Shown one piece after another: positions 17,723 through 25,782 of a DNA stretch of 64,000 nucleotides. Where the stretch lies: NCBI RefSeq assembly GCF_047730175.1, contig NZ_CP159833.1, positions 868,001 to 932,000 on the forward strand, written 5' to 3'. This stretch comes from Marifrigoribacter sp047730175 (GTDB lineage Bacteria; Bacteroidota; Bacteroidia; Flavobacteriales; Flavobacteriaceae). Positions within the stretch are counted from its first letter, which is position 1, and each line of letters starts with the position of its first letter. The notes below the pieces were generated by a model. It worked only from the letters and a program-made list of their open reading frames with translations. It had not been told where the DNA came from and made no database searches. The translations under genes were made by a program, and so were the position numbers.

Positions 17723-20359
17723 ATGAAGATAAGAGAAATAAATGCCATGCGTGGCCCCAACTATTGGTCTATAAGACGTCATAGGTTAATAGTTATGGTC
17801 TTAGACCTTGAGGAAATGGAAGAATTACCTTCAAACAAAATCCATGGTTTTAGTGAACGATTAGAAGCAATGTTTCCAACCATGTTTAGCCATCGATGTT
17901 CCGTAGGAGAACCTGGTGGTTTTTTTCAACGAGTAAATGATGGTACTTGGATGGGACATATTATTGAGCACATTGCCCTTGAGATACAAACTTTAGCTGG
18001 TATGGATACTGGTTTCGGAAGAACCCGTGGATATGGTGAAGAAGGCGTTTATAATGTTGTGTTCTCCTATATTGAAGAAGATGCAGGACGTTATGCAGCA
18101 AAAGCTTCTGTAAAAATTTGTGAAGCTTTAATCTCTGGAGAAGCATATGATCTTGAAGAAGATATTCAAGAAATGCGTGAACTTCGAGAAGCTCAAAGAC
18201 TTGGACCCAGTACTGGTTCAATTGTTGAAGAAGCAGCAAGAAGAGGAATTCCATGGATACGCTTAAACAAATACTCCTTAGTGCAATTAGGATATGGAGC
18301 CAATCAAAAAAGAATTCAAGCTACGGTAACTAGTGAAACGAGTAGCATTGGAGTTGAAATAGCTTGCGATAAAGAAGATACTAAATATTTATTAGAACAA
18401 GCTGAAGTTGATGTTCCGCGAGGGGATATCATTCGCCGAGAACGAAGTCTAAATGATGCTTGTGATTATGTTGGTTTTCCACTAGTAATAAAACCTGTTG
18501 ATGGAAATCATGGCAGAGGAATCACCGTAGATATTAATAATTATAAGGATGCATTAGTTGCTTTTAATCATGCAAAAGACAGCTCTCGGAGTGGTGCTAT
18601 TATCGTTGAAAAATTTATTACAGGTGACGATTATCGACTCCTAGTAATTAACAACCAATTAGTTGCAGCAGCGATTAGAACTCCTGCACATGTAATTGGT
18701 AATGGAAAGTCAAGCATACAAGAATTAATTGATGTTGTAAATAGTGACCCAAGAAGAGGCTATGGACATGAAAAAGTGCTAACTCAAATTACAACAAACG
18801 AATTAACTCAAACTTTAATAAAATCAGCTGGTTACACCTTAGATTCTGTTTTACCAGAGGGTGAACGATTAATTTTAAAAGATACCGCCAATTTAAGTAC
18901 GGGTGGGACTGCTGAAGATATTACAGATATTATTCATCCTGCAAATGTTTCAATGGCAGAACGAATTTCAAAAATTATCGATTTAGATATTTGTGGAATT
19001 GACATCATGACTACTGATATTTCCAAACCTCTTTCAGAAACAGGCGGAGCAGTATTAGAAGTAAATGCAGGTCCAGGATTTAGAATGCATTTAGCCCCTA
19101 CCACAGGATTACCAAGAAATGTAGCAGCTCCAGTAATAGATAAATTATTCCCTAAAGGAAAAACCGGTAGAATTCCAATTATTGCTGTCACTGGAACAAA
19201 TGGAAAAACTACTACAACAAGATTGCTTGCTCACATTGCAAAAATGAATGGGCATCGAGTAGGATATACAACAAGTGATGGTGTATATATTCAAAATAGA
19301 TTATTAATGACTGGTGATTGTACGGGTCCTGCTAGTGCAGAATTTGTATTGAAAGACCCAACAGTAAACTTTGCTATATTAGAAAGCGCTAGAGGTGGAT
19401 TATTAAGAGCTGGTTTAGGCTTTAAAAAATGTGATATTGCTATTGTAACTAATGTAGCCGCTGATCACTTAGGTTTAAAAGGAATTCATACCGTAGAGCA
19501 ATTAGCTAAAGTAAAAGGAGTGGTTCCAGAAACCGTATTACCTGATGGTTATGCTATTTTAAATGCTGATGATGATTTGGTGTATGATATGCGCAGAGGT
19601 ATAGAATGTAATTTAGCCTTGTTTTCTATGGATGAAAACAATCCACATATAAAAGCATTACAAAGAAAGGGTGGTATTACTGCTGTGTATGAAAATGGTT
19701 TTGTTACTATTTGTCGGGGAGAGTGGAAAATGCGTGTAATGAAAGCAGAAAATATTCCTCTTACTTATGGTGGTAAAGCAAAGTTTATGATTCAAAATGT
19801 ATTACCAGCGATACTTGCTGCTAATATTCAAGGAATTAGTATTGAAGATATGAAAGCTGCTTTAGAAACTTTTATTCCTTCAGCATCTCAAACACCAGGT
19901 CGTTTAAATTTATTTAAGTTTAATGATTTTAGTATCCTATTAGATTATGCTCATAATCCTGCAGGAATGAGAGCACTTAAGGATTTTACAGATGAATTAG
20001 AAGCCACTGTAAAAGTGGGTATTATAGCTGGTATTGGTGATAGACGTGTAGAAGATAATAATGAAATGGGAGCCATCGCTGCAGAAATGTTTGATGAAAT
20101 TATTATTCGTCAAGACAAACGATTGCGAGGTAAATCTGAAGAAGAACTTATTAAGATGCTGAATGATGGGATTAAAATGAAAGATCCAAATAAAAAAATT
20201 ACAATTATTCCTTCTGAAAGAGAAGCCATTTTATATGCTGTAAAAAATGCTGTAAAAGGATCGTTAATAATATTAAGTAGTGATGTAATTCCAGATGCAT
20301 TAGAATTAGTAAAAGAATTAAAGGAATTAGATTCTGAAGGCAGGTTAAATGAAATATAA
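17723..20359 (+). CDS. cphA: cyanophycin synthetase
   Basis: Polymerises Asp and Arg into cyanophycin using ATP. The 878 residues show the usual three parts: an N-terminal domain (about 1-160), an ATP-grasp domain (about 210-480, with PLVIKPVDGNHGRGI and LEVNAGPGFRMH) that adds Asp to the backbone, and a Mur ligase-like domain with P-loop GTNGKTTTTR (about 489-498) and ILLDYAHNPAGM that adds Arg. All three catalytic regions look intact and the length is typical. It is divergent from cyanophycinase and followed by a strong terminator. An isoaspartyl peptidase that could split the released dipeptide lies nearby. Confidence 0.95.
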   Translation: MKIREINAMRGPNYWSIRRHRLIVMVLDLEEMEELPSNKIHGFSERLEAMFPTMFSHRCSVGEPGGFFQRVNDGTWMGHIIEHIALEIQTLAGMDTGFGRTRGYGEEGVYNVVFSYIEEDAGRYAAKASVKICEALISGEAYDLEEDIQEMRELREAQRLGPSTGSIVEEAARRGIPWIRLNKYSLVQLGYGANQKRIQATVTSETSSIGVEIACDKEDTKYLLEQAEVDVPRGDIIRRERSLNDACDYVGFPLVIKPVDGNHGRGITVDINNYKDALVAFNHAKDSSRSGAIIVEKFITGDDYRLLVINNQLVAAAIRTPAHVIGNGKSSIQELIDVVNSDPRRGYGHEKVLTQITTNELTQTLIKSAGYTLDSVLPEGERLILKDTANLSTGGTAEDITDIIHPANVSMAERISKIIDLDICGIDIMTTDISKPLSETGGAVLEVNAGPGFRMHLAPTTGLPRNVAAPVIDKLFPKGKTGRIPIIAVTGTNGKTTTTRLLAHIAKMNGHRVGYTTSDGVYIQNRLLMTGDCTGPASAEFVLKDPTVNFAILESARGGLLRAGLGFKKCDIAIVTNVAADHLGLKGIHTVEQLAKVKGVVPETVLPDGYAILNADDDLVYDMRRGIECNLALFSMDENNPHIKALQRKGGITAVYENGFVTICRGEWKMRVMKAENIPLTYGGKAKFMIQNVLPAILAANIQGISIEDMKAALETFIPSASQTPGRLNLFKFNDFSILLDYAHNPAGMRALKDFTDELEATVKVGIIAGIGDRRVEDNNEMGAIAAEMFDEIIIRQDKRLRGKSEEELIKMLNDGIKMKDPNKKITIIPSEREAILYAVKNAVKGSLIILSSDVIPDALELVKELKELDSEGRLNEI

Positions 20360-20365
20360 AAAATT

Positions 20366-20394
20366 GAAAAGCCGCCCCCAAAGCGGCTTTTCTT
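20366..20394 (+). terminator. rho-independent terminator after cyanophycin synthetase
   Basis: A GC-rich hairpin, AAAAGCCGC / GCGGCTTTT with a 7-nt loop, starts 7 nt after the cphA stop codon and is followed by a T-rich tail (TTTTCTTCT). Confidence 0.85.
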
Positions 20395-20430
20395 CTCAAA
20401 AGATTATTTAAAATTACCCCAACTACGAAA

Positions 20431-20628
20431 CTATTTGTTTTTAGCTACCTCAATTATAACATTTGGTTGATATTCCAAAGCACTTAACCTTGTCTCAAAA
20501 TCAAGATATAACTGAACTTTGAAAATACGCCTTTCAGTAATATCAATAGCGACTAGAAATCTTTGTCTTTCTGAAATATCTTGGGCTACTACAATTGCAG
20601 GAAAAAGAAAGAGAATTATATCTTTCAA
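20431..20628 (-). CDS. small hypothetical ORF with signal-like N-terminus
   Basis: This would encode 65 residues starting at TTG, with a hydrophobic N-terminus ending in VVAQ that resembles a signal peptide, followed by a charged segment. There is no ATG in frame: a stop codon lies 2 codons upstream of the TTG. I do not recognise the family. It sits in the 451-nt region between cphA and the isoaspartyl peptidase, which otherwise holds only two terminators. It could be a real short secreted protein, a gene remnant, or chance. Confidence 0.3.
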   Translation of the reverse strand: MKDIILFLFPAIVVAQDISERQRFLVAIDITERRIFKVQLYLDFETRLSALEYQPNVIIEVAKNK

Positions 20629-20710
20629 TAGAATTTAGATATATCTAAAGGACTATTTTTTTTAGTGCTTTAAAAATTAAGCCTTTTATCTGCATTAAAA
20701 GAGTTTTATA

Positions 20711-20746
20711 AAAAAGGAAAACCGTCACAAACGTGATGGGTTTTCG
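20711..20746 (-). terminator. rho-independent terminator of the isoaspartyl peptidase gene
   Basis: On the minus strand, GAAAACCCATCAC pairs with GTGACGGTTTTC across a short loop and is followed by TTTTTT. It lies 65 nt after the stop codon of the gene at 20811-21740. Confidence 0.75.
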
Positions 20747-20810
20747 GCGCAAATTTGATTAATCCACCCTAAGTGAATCAACCTACTTATAACATACAGT
20801 TACAAAAAAA

Positions 20811-21740
20811 TTATTTATATATCGAAATCTCTTTTTCTCCTTTTGAAGTTTTATAGGCTCTATACATTCCTTCCGTATTAAATGGCATTGAAATAGCACC
20901 TTCTGCATCTACTCCAATTAAACCACCATCTCCTCCAATTTCTAAAATTCTTTTATTAATTACTTCTTCACAAGCACTAACTAAATCAAGCCCTTTATAC
21001 TCCATTAAGCATGAAACATCATAAGCCACAACTCCTCTTATAAAAAACTCTCCACTTCCCGTACAAGAGATCGCACAGGTTTTATTATTCGCATAATTTC
21101 CAGCGCCAATCATTGGGCTATCTCCAACTCTACCCCATTTTTTATTGGTCATACCTCCTGTTGAAGTCGCTGCTGCTATATTCCCGTTTTGATCACAGGC
21201 AACTGCTCCTACCGTTCCAAACTTTGAATCTTTTTTAACTGAATGATCTAATTGAAAAGCATCGGTATCTTTAATCTGTGTCCATTGATCGTGTCGCAAT
21301 TGATCATAAAAATAAGATGGCTCTTCTAAATTGTAGTTCTGGCTTTTTGCAAATTGCATTGCTCCTTCACCTGCTAAAAAAACATGCTCACTTTTCTCCA
21401 TCACATCTTTTGCAAGACTAATTGGGTTTTTAATTCCTGAAATTAAAGAAACTGCTCCAGCTTGTAAATTAGATCCATCCATAATTGAAGCATCCATTTC
21501 GTGTGTTCCTTCAGCAGTAAAAACACTTCCCTTTCCAGCATTAAAAAGAGGTGAATTCTCTAATTCTTTAACCGAAGCTTCAACTGCACCTATTGCCGTT
21601 CCTCCCTGTTCTAAAATTGAAAATCCTTTATCTAAAGCTAAAGTAAGTGCATTCTTATAAGCTGTTTCTTTTTCAGGTGTCATCATTCCTTTTACAAGAG
21701 TTCCTGCACCTCCATGTATGGCTATTGAAAATGTTTTCAT
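20811..21740 (-). CDS. isoaspartyl peptidase / L-asparaginase (plant-type Ntn hydrolase)
   Basis: This family splits beta-aspartyl dipeptides and can hydrolyse asparagine. The 309 residues include IHGGAGT at the start, NAGKGSVFT (about 67-75), the autoprocessing site FGTVGAVA with Thr176 as the predicted nucleophile, GRVGDSPMIGAG, and CTGSGEFF. There is no signal peptide, so it is cytoplasmic. Its closeness to cyanophycinase and cyanophycin synthetase suggests that it releases Asp and Arg from beta-Asp-Arg; this is inference from context, since it is a separate transcription unit. A TAGTTTTG -7 box lies upstream at 21771-21778. Confidence 0.92.
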   Translation of the reverse strand: MKTFSIAIHGGAGTLVKGMMTPEKETAYKNALTLALDKGFSILEQGGTAIGAVEASVKELENSPLFNAGKGSVFTAEGTHEMDASIMDGSNLQAGAVSLISGIKNPISLAKDVMEKSEHVFLAGEGAMQFAKSQNYNLEEPSYFYDQLRHDQWTQIKDTDAFQLDHSVKKDSKFGTVGAVACDQNGNIAAATSTGGMTNKKWGRVGDSPMIGAGNYANNKTCAISCTGSGEFFIRGVVAYDVSCLMEYKGLDLVSACEEVINKRILEIGGDGGLIGVDAEGAISMPFNTEGMYRAYKTSKGEKEISIYK

Positions 21741-21770
21741 TATTTAATAAATCTACAATTGATCAGGTTA

Positions 21771-21778
21771 CAAAACTA
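21771..21778 (-). promoter_or_regulatory. -7 promoter box for the isoaspartyl peptidase gene
   Basis: The minus strand reads TAGTTTTG, matching TAnnTTTG, 30 nt before the ATG. I see no TTTG at the expected -33 distance. Confidence 0.4.
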
Positions 21779-21810
21779 TTATTCTTAAAGCAATAATAGA
21801 TAGGAAGAAA

Positions 21811-21850
21811 GAAAAAATCTCGTTCTAAATTAAAATTAGAACGAGATTAA
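21811..21850 (-). terminator. terminator of the four-gene exported-protein operon
   Basis: A perfect 13-bp stem (AATCTCGTTCTAA / TTAGAACGAGATT, loop 7) lies just after the stop codon of the last gene and, on the minus strand, is followed by a run of T residues. It closes the operon 21855-25647. Confidence 0.85.
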
Positions 21851-21854
21851 AATT

Positions 21855-22790
21855 TTAATACCAACCTCTAGTATTATATGTTATGTTTTGTGGTTGATTT
21901 CTACCATAAGCAACTCCTATATCTCTAGCTGCATTTATAGCTCTTTTTTTAAGATCTAACACCTTTAATTGATAGTTCCAACTTCTATCTGAAAGATCCT
22001 TAACTCGACTTGATATTTTTGAAAACAATGAGTTTACCTGAGAAAAACATTTAGCTTGAGGATCAATACTTGCTAGGATTACACCTGCTTCATTCGCTGC
22101 ACCAATGTTTTGATTTGCCGCCCAAATAGCTTGTGCTTCTGCTAATTTTATTTTACAATCTCTATCTATTATTTTTTGATAAAGATTACCCATCTTTCTT
22201 TCAATTTTATCAAAACAAGAACTTGCTTCAGGAACATTAGCTAATTGTTCTAATGCTTCTTCAAGTTTGTTCTGAGACTCTAAACTACCAGCTTTCTTTA
22301 CAATTAAATCACAATTCTCATTATAGTAATTAATGATTTTTTGTTTTCCTCTAGTAATAAAATCTTGAACTGCTGTATTTTTTGGACTTAACCTTTTTAA
22401 TGCCGAAATATAAGCTTTGGTCTCATTTGTGCCTACTCCTTTTAATTCAAAATATTCGCTTTCAAAAAGATTGCCTGCCACACCATCACCAATATATAAA
22501 GTAACCCCAAGGTTAATGGCTACTTTAGGAGGCGCTGTTGCGGTAACATTTTTACTTAAAACAGTTACATTAGGAACCAATATAAATCTTGAATTATAAA
22601 CATTGTCACTAATTCCATTCTTTGTAATTATTTGTCCTAATTTATTTACAAACATTTTTTTAGCAGATGCAGGAATTCCTTCTGCTTGAGTCGGTATATA
22701 AGCACCTAATAATATCCCATTATCATTTGTAGTTTCCTGAGCTACTATTCCAGTTGATATAAATAGTAATATATATATTATATTTTTCAT
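21855..22790 (-). CDS. exported protein of unknown function with helical repeats
   Basis: A 311-residue protein with a signal peptide (cleavage probably after IVAQ, about residue 17). Residues about 20-150 look like an alpha/beta domain with FVLNKLG-type and IGDGV segments; residues about 155-290 are helical and TPR-like, with several conserved-looking cysteines (for example NENCDLI, EASSCFDK, DRDCKIK, QAKCFSQV). I do not recognise a named family. It is the last of four genes for exported proteins in the same direction. It may be a periplasmic or surface component of a complex with them; no catalytic motif is visible. Confidence 0.75.
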   Translation of the reverse strand: MKNIIYILLFISTGIVAQETTNDNGILLGAYIPTQAEGIPASAKKMFVNKLGQIITKNGISDNVYNSRFILVPNVTVLSKNVTATAPPKVAINLGVTLYIGDGVAGNLFESEYFELKGVGTNETKAYISALKRLSPKNTAVQDFITRGKQKIINYYNENCDLIVKKAGSLESQNKLEEALEQLANVPEASSCFDKIERKMGNLYQKIIDRDCKIKLAEAQAIWAANQNIGAANEAGVILASIDPQAKCFSQVNSLFSKISSRVKDLSDRSWNYQLKVLDLKKRAINAARDIGVAYGRNQPQNITYNTRGWY

Positions 22791-22890
22791 GTGTCTAAAT
22801 TATTTTATTAAAACGGTCACATGCTGTTCGCTAATAATTATCCTCTTATGTGATAATGCTTTTAGCATGCTCGTTTCATGTGTTTTATTT

Positions 22891-23847
22891 TTATTTTCCT
22901 CCTAAAATCAAGGTAGCTCTTCCTAATCCTTTCATAACTAATTTATTAGGGATAGAATAAGGTGCATTTTTTAAGAATTTACTTAAACCTCTTATATACC
23001 TTCTAGCATCAATTGCTCTTCCTTTATCGTTATAAAGTGGAATTCTTACTTGTTCAAATAAGGCCATACTTTCAGTCATATCGGTCGTACTAAATCTTCC
23101 TTTTACTGTATTATCTGCTAACCAATCTTCAATAAGAAACCCAAGTTCTTCTCCATCAAATTCACTTTCTAAATCTTCATCCCAATCATCCCATGTTTGA
23201 ATTCTTAAAATAATTTCACGACCATTTTCAAACATATCATCAAAATGTGATTGTAAGGAAACACAAAAATTATCGATGTGAGCTAAAACCGATTCAGATA
23301 ATAGAACTGGTAATTCCGCAGAAAAAGATGGAGCTCCAGTTCCAGTTGCAGTTGCAATCTGTTTGTCGGTATATGAATCTAAACCTTGTAGGTTGAAAGT
23401 GATCGATTTTTTAGGTCCTGTTTTATTAATCGTCCATGTAAGTTGCATAATGATGTCTGCTTTTGCGACTTTCTTTAAGGCATCTATCGGACTTTCATTT
23501 ACATTGCTTCCAGAATCTTTAGAAGATCTCATATTGTCTTCTGCTGCATTAGACTCTAATGTTTTAATAGCTGCTTCCATGTTTTTTAAAGGAAATCCTC
23601 TGTCAGCCATCATTCCGTTAATTTGACTGATTACTAGAAGAACATCTGTATTTTCTTGAAAAGCTCTTTTATAATCTGGAATTCTTATTGTAGAACCTTG
23701 ATCATCAAAAGTGAGCACATAACCATTTTGAATGCACCATGCATCACTAGGTACAACCATAATAGTAGGTTTTTTAGCCTGACCAAATGACAATACACTA
23801 AACGTTAATATACTTATTGTTAAAATTAATTTTATTCTATTTTTCAT
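22891..23847 (-). CDS. DUF6175-like exported protein
   Basis: A 318-residue protein with a signal peptide (ends near SFGQ, residue 23). The mature protein starts KPTIMVVPSDAWC and continues with DYKRAFQENTDVLLVISQINGMMADRGFPLKNMEAA, which I associate with the Bacteroidota family DUF6175; the family call is from memory and not checked. The overall pattern, an alpha/beta domain with PSDAW and a predicted D-x-I-M-Q-L strand, recalls TolB-N/CsgG/LpoB-type envelope proteins, but this is only a resemblance. It is third of four genes in an operon of exported proteins, 18 nt after its upstream neighbour. Confidence 0.75.
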   Translation of the reverse strand: MKNRIKLILTISILTFSVLSFGQAKKPTIMVVPSDAWCIQNGYVLTFDDQGSTIRIPDYKRAFQENTDVLLVISQINGMMADRGFPLKNMEAAIKTLESNAAEDNMRSSKDSGSNVNESPIDALKKVAKADIIMQLTWTINKTGPKKSITFNLQGLDSYTDKQIATATGTGAPSFSAELPVLLSESVLAHIDNFCVSLQSHFDDMFENGREIILRIQTWDDWDEDLESEFDGEELGFLIEDWLADNTVKGRFSTTDMTESMALFEQVRIPLYNDKGRAIDARRYIRGLSKFLKNAPYSIPNKLVMKGLGRATLILGGK

Positions 23848-23865
23848 ATGTCTACTTTAAATATT

Positions 23866-24387
23866 TTAGAAACCTGAACTAAGGCCTTTAGCTATTCCTT
23901 CTTTTTCAAGTCTTTTTCTTAATTGATCACTTTGTACATTAACTATTACGCCTATTTTATATTCTCTTTTGCTAATTTTTAATCGGTCTCCTGGCGCAAT
24001 ACTTCCATCTGTTGCTGCAGATACATACTTCATATATTCTCCTCCTTCAGCAAAAAATTTATCGAAAAATTCTTTGTGACTTGCTTCAACATCTGGTGAG
24101 CTTACTAATGCTTTAAATGAAGTACATCCTTGTCCTCCTCCTGCATATCCTTTAAATATCATTCCGTGTACAGCGTTTTTCATTGCACTCGAAATTGCAT
24201 GTTTAGGGTTCTTAGAATAGGACCATACTTTTACTAGTTTGGACCCTTGCTTTGCGATCCCTTCACATTCAATATCGTAGCGCCATATTTTGGTGTCAGC
24301 ATTTGCTTTATTCTTTTTCCATTGTGCATTTGCACTAAACCCGAAAAGAATAACCATTGCTATGAGTAAAATTTGTTTTTTCTTCAT
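23866..24387 (-). CDS. exported protein of unknown function, FlgT/LPP20-like pattern
   Basis: A 173-residue protein with a signal peptide ending near ANAQ (residue 22). The mature part has a WRYDIECEGIAKQG strand followed by SSAMKNAVHGMIFKG, a strand-helix pattern like the N-terminal domain of FlgT and LPP20-type lipoproteins, then ISKREYKIGVIVNV near the end. I cannot assign it to a named family. It lies 15 nt from the gene before it and 18 nt from the one after, so the cluster is probably one transcript. Confidence 0.7.
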   Translation of the reverse strand: MKKKQILLIAMVILFGFSANAQWKKNKANADTKIWRYDIECEGIAKQGSKLVKVWSYSKNPKHAISSAMKNAVHGMIFKGYAGGGQGCTSFKALVSSPDVEASHKEFFDKFFAEGGEYMKYVSAATDGSIAPGDRLKISKREYKIGVIVNVQSDQLRKRLEKEGIAKGLSSGF

Positions 24388-24402
24388 ATAAATTAAATTT
24401 AG

Positions 24403-25647
24403 TTAGTCTATTTGTCTAATTAACATTCCTGAATAATACTTGTTTTTCTTACCCTTAAATATAGTAAATTTATTTTCTGAAGGGTTTTCTTCTTCTGCTA
24501 AATATCTGTTATCCCAAATTTTTCCTTTTTCAACTTTGATCACTCCAAGGCGTTCATAAACTGTTTTACCTTCATCATTAATCACTTGTTCTAACACTTC
24601 GTATTTATCCCCTTTTTCAAGCCCTTCTTTAAGACCAATCGCCGCCGAAATTGGGTCTCCACTCTTTAAAGGTGTTTTTGTTCTAAAAACTTCATACTTT
24701 CTTTGAAGTTTTGCTATTACTGCATCAACTGCTTTTATAGTCGCGACAGAGATTAATTCTTCTTCAGATTTTTTTGTAAACGTAGTACTCTGCAAATCTG
24801 CCCATGCAGTTTCTACACCTACTACTTCAAGCGTAAATAAATCTGTTTCATTAAAAGCTTTCACTTTTTCAGCATCAATACTACTATCATCTGTCCAAAA
24901 GTCATTATAAAAAATAGCTGCTACCTCTTCATTCCAAACCAATTTATACAAATACGCAGAGGTTTTTATAATATAACCCTTACCAAGAACACCAACAGCA
25001 GCAGAAGTTCCATCTGCAATTAATGAAACTGTTGAACCTCCTACTGCAGATACAACCGAAAGTAATCCTTTTGTTTTTTTAGCAACTTCTTCTTTGTTCG
25101 TATATTTAAAATCATTGACAACAACAAATGTGTTTTTAATTAATTCCTCTCCTGCGTCAGCGACCATAGAAAGTCCTCTTTCGCTATTCTTAGCAATTTT
25201 AATGTCTAAATCAGTTGCATTATAAGAACCTCTTTCAGCAATTAAATTCATATTAAATCCACCACTCTCACTTCTATTAAACCATTTTGCCACGATTCCT
25301 TTTGCTATATCATTGGTGCTAAAATAATCTACAATAGCTTCCTCTTGTGCAATTTTTAATTCTTTCTTGGAAAGTGAATCATTATATGTTTTAGGGATTT
25401 CCCTATCGGTAACAATATGGTTATTGAATTTATCTGGAATAGTTGAGTTTGTAAAAGTTTCTTGTATTACAGAACTAAATTCTCTATTTTCATCCGCAAT
25501 CATTAAAGTATATAATGAGCTTCTTCTGTACTTAAGATCTGAAGATTCTTCCTGTGCAAAGGTCTGTGCAGTAAAGAATATAAAGAAAATGAAAAATGCT
25601 ATTTTAGAGCATGTTGAATTCGTTGATTTGTTTGTTAAGTTTTTCAT
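24403..25647 (-). CDS. exported protein of unknown function, first gene of four-gene operon
   Basis: A 414-residue protein whose signal peptide is long (Asn/Thr-rich start, hydrophobic core, cleavage near TFAQ, about residue 32). The central region includes a glycine/alanine-rich hydrophobic segment (about 190-230), and the C-terminal region (about 330-414) reads EGLEKGDKYEVLEQV...GVIKVEKGKIWDNRY, which resembles the C-terminal domain of FlgT-type proteins. No enzyme motif is visible. It is divergent from polA; a TAAATTTG -7 box lies 20 nt upstream of the start. Confidence 0.75.
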   Translation of the reverse strand: MKNLTNKSTNSTCSKIAFFIFFIFFTAQTFAQEESSDLKYRRSSLYTLMIADENREFSSVIQETFTNSTIPDKFNNHIVTDREIPKTYNDSLSKKELKIAQEEAIVDYFSTNDIAKGIVAKWFNRSESGGFNMNLIAERGSYNATDLDIKIAKNSERGLSMVADAGEELIKNTFVVVNDFKYTNKEEVAKKTKGLLSVVSAVGGSTVSLIADGTSAAVGVLGKGYIIKTSAYLYKLVWNEEVAAIFYNDFWTDDSSIDAEKVKAFNETDLFTLEVVGVETAWADLQSTTFTKKSEEELISVATIKAVDAVIAKLQRKYEVFRTKTPLKSGDPISAAIGLKEGLEKGDKYEVLEQVINDEGKTVYERLGVIKVEKGKIWDNRYLAEEENPSENKFTIFKGKKNKYYSGMLIRQID

Positions 25648-25666
25648 AATGGGTTAGTTAGTTCCT

Positions 25667-25674
25667 CAAATTTA
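25667..25674 (-). promoter_or_regulatory. -7 promoter box for the four-gene exported-protein operon
   Basis: The minus strand reads TAAATTTG (TAnnTTTG); TTTT, not TTTG, is found at the -33 distance. It shares the 135-nt divergent region with the polA promoter. Confidence 0.45.
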
Positions 25675-25728
25675 GTGATTTATAATAAGTTAAAAAAGAA
25701 TAGCTGTATTTATTACAACACTAAAATA

Positions 25729-25760
25729 TTTCTTAGCACCAAATTTGTTTTGTAGATTTG
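25729..25760 (+). promoter_or_regulatory. promoter of polA
   Basis: TTTC at 25729-25732 and TAGATTTG at 25753-25760, separated by 20 nt, match the Bacteroidota TTTG/TAnnTTTG promoter with one mismatch. The start site would be near 25767, about 16 nt before the ATG. Confidence 0.55.
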
Positions 25761-25782
25761 GTTTTCGTCAAAAACACGATAC

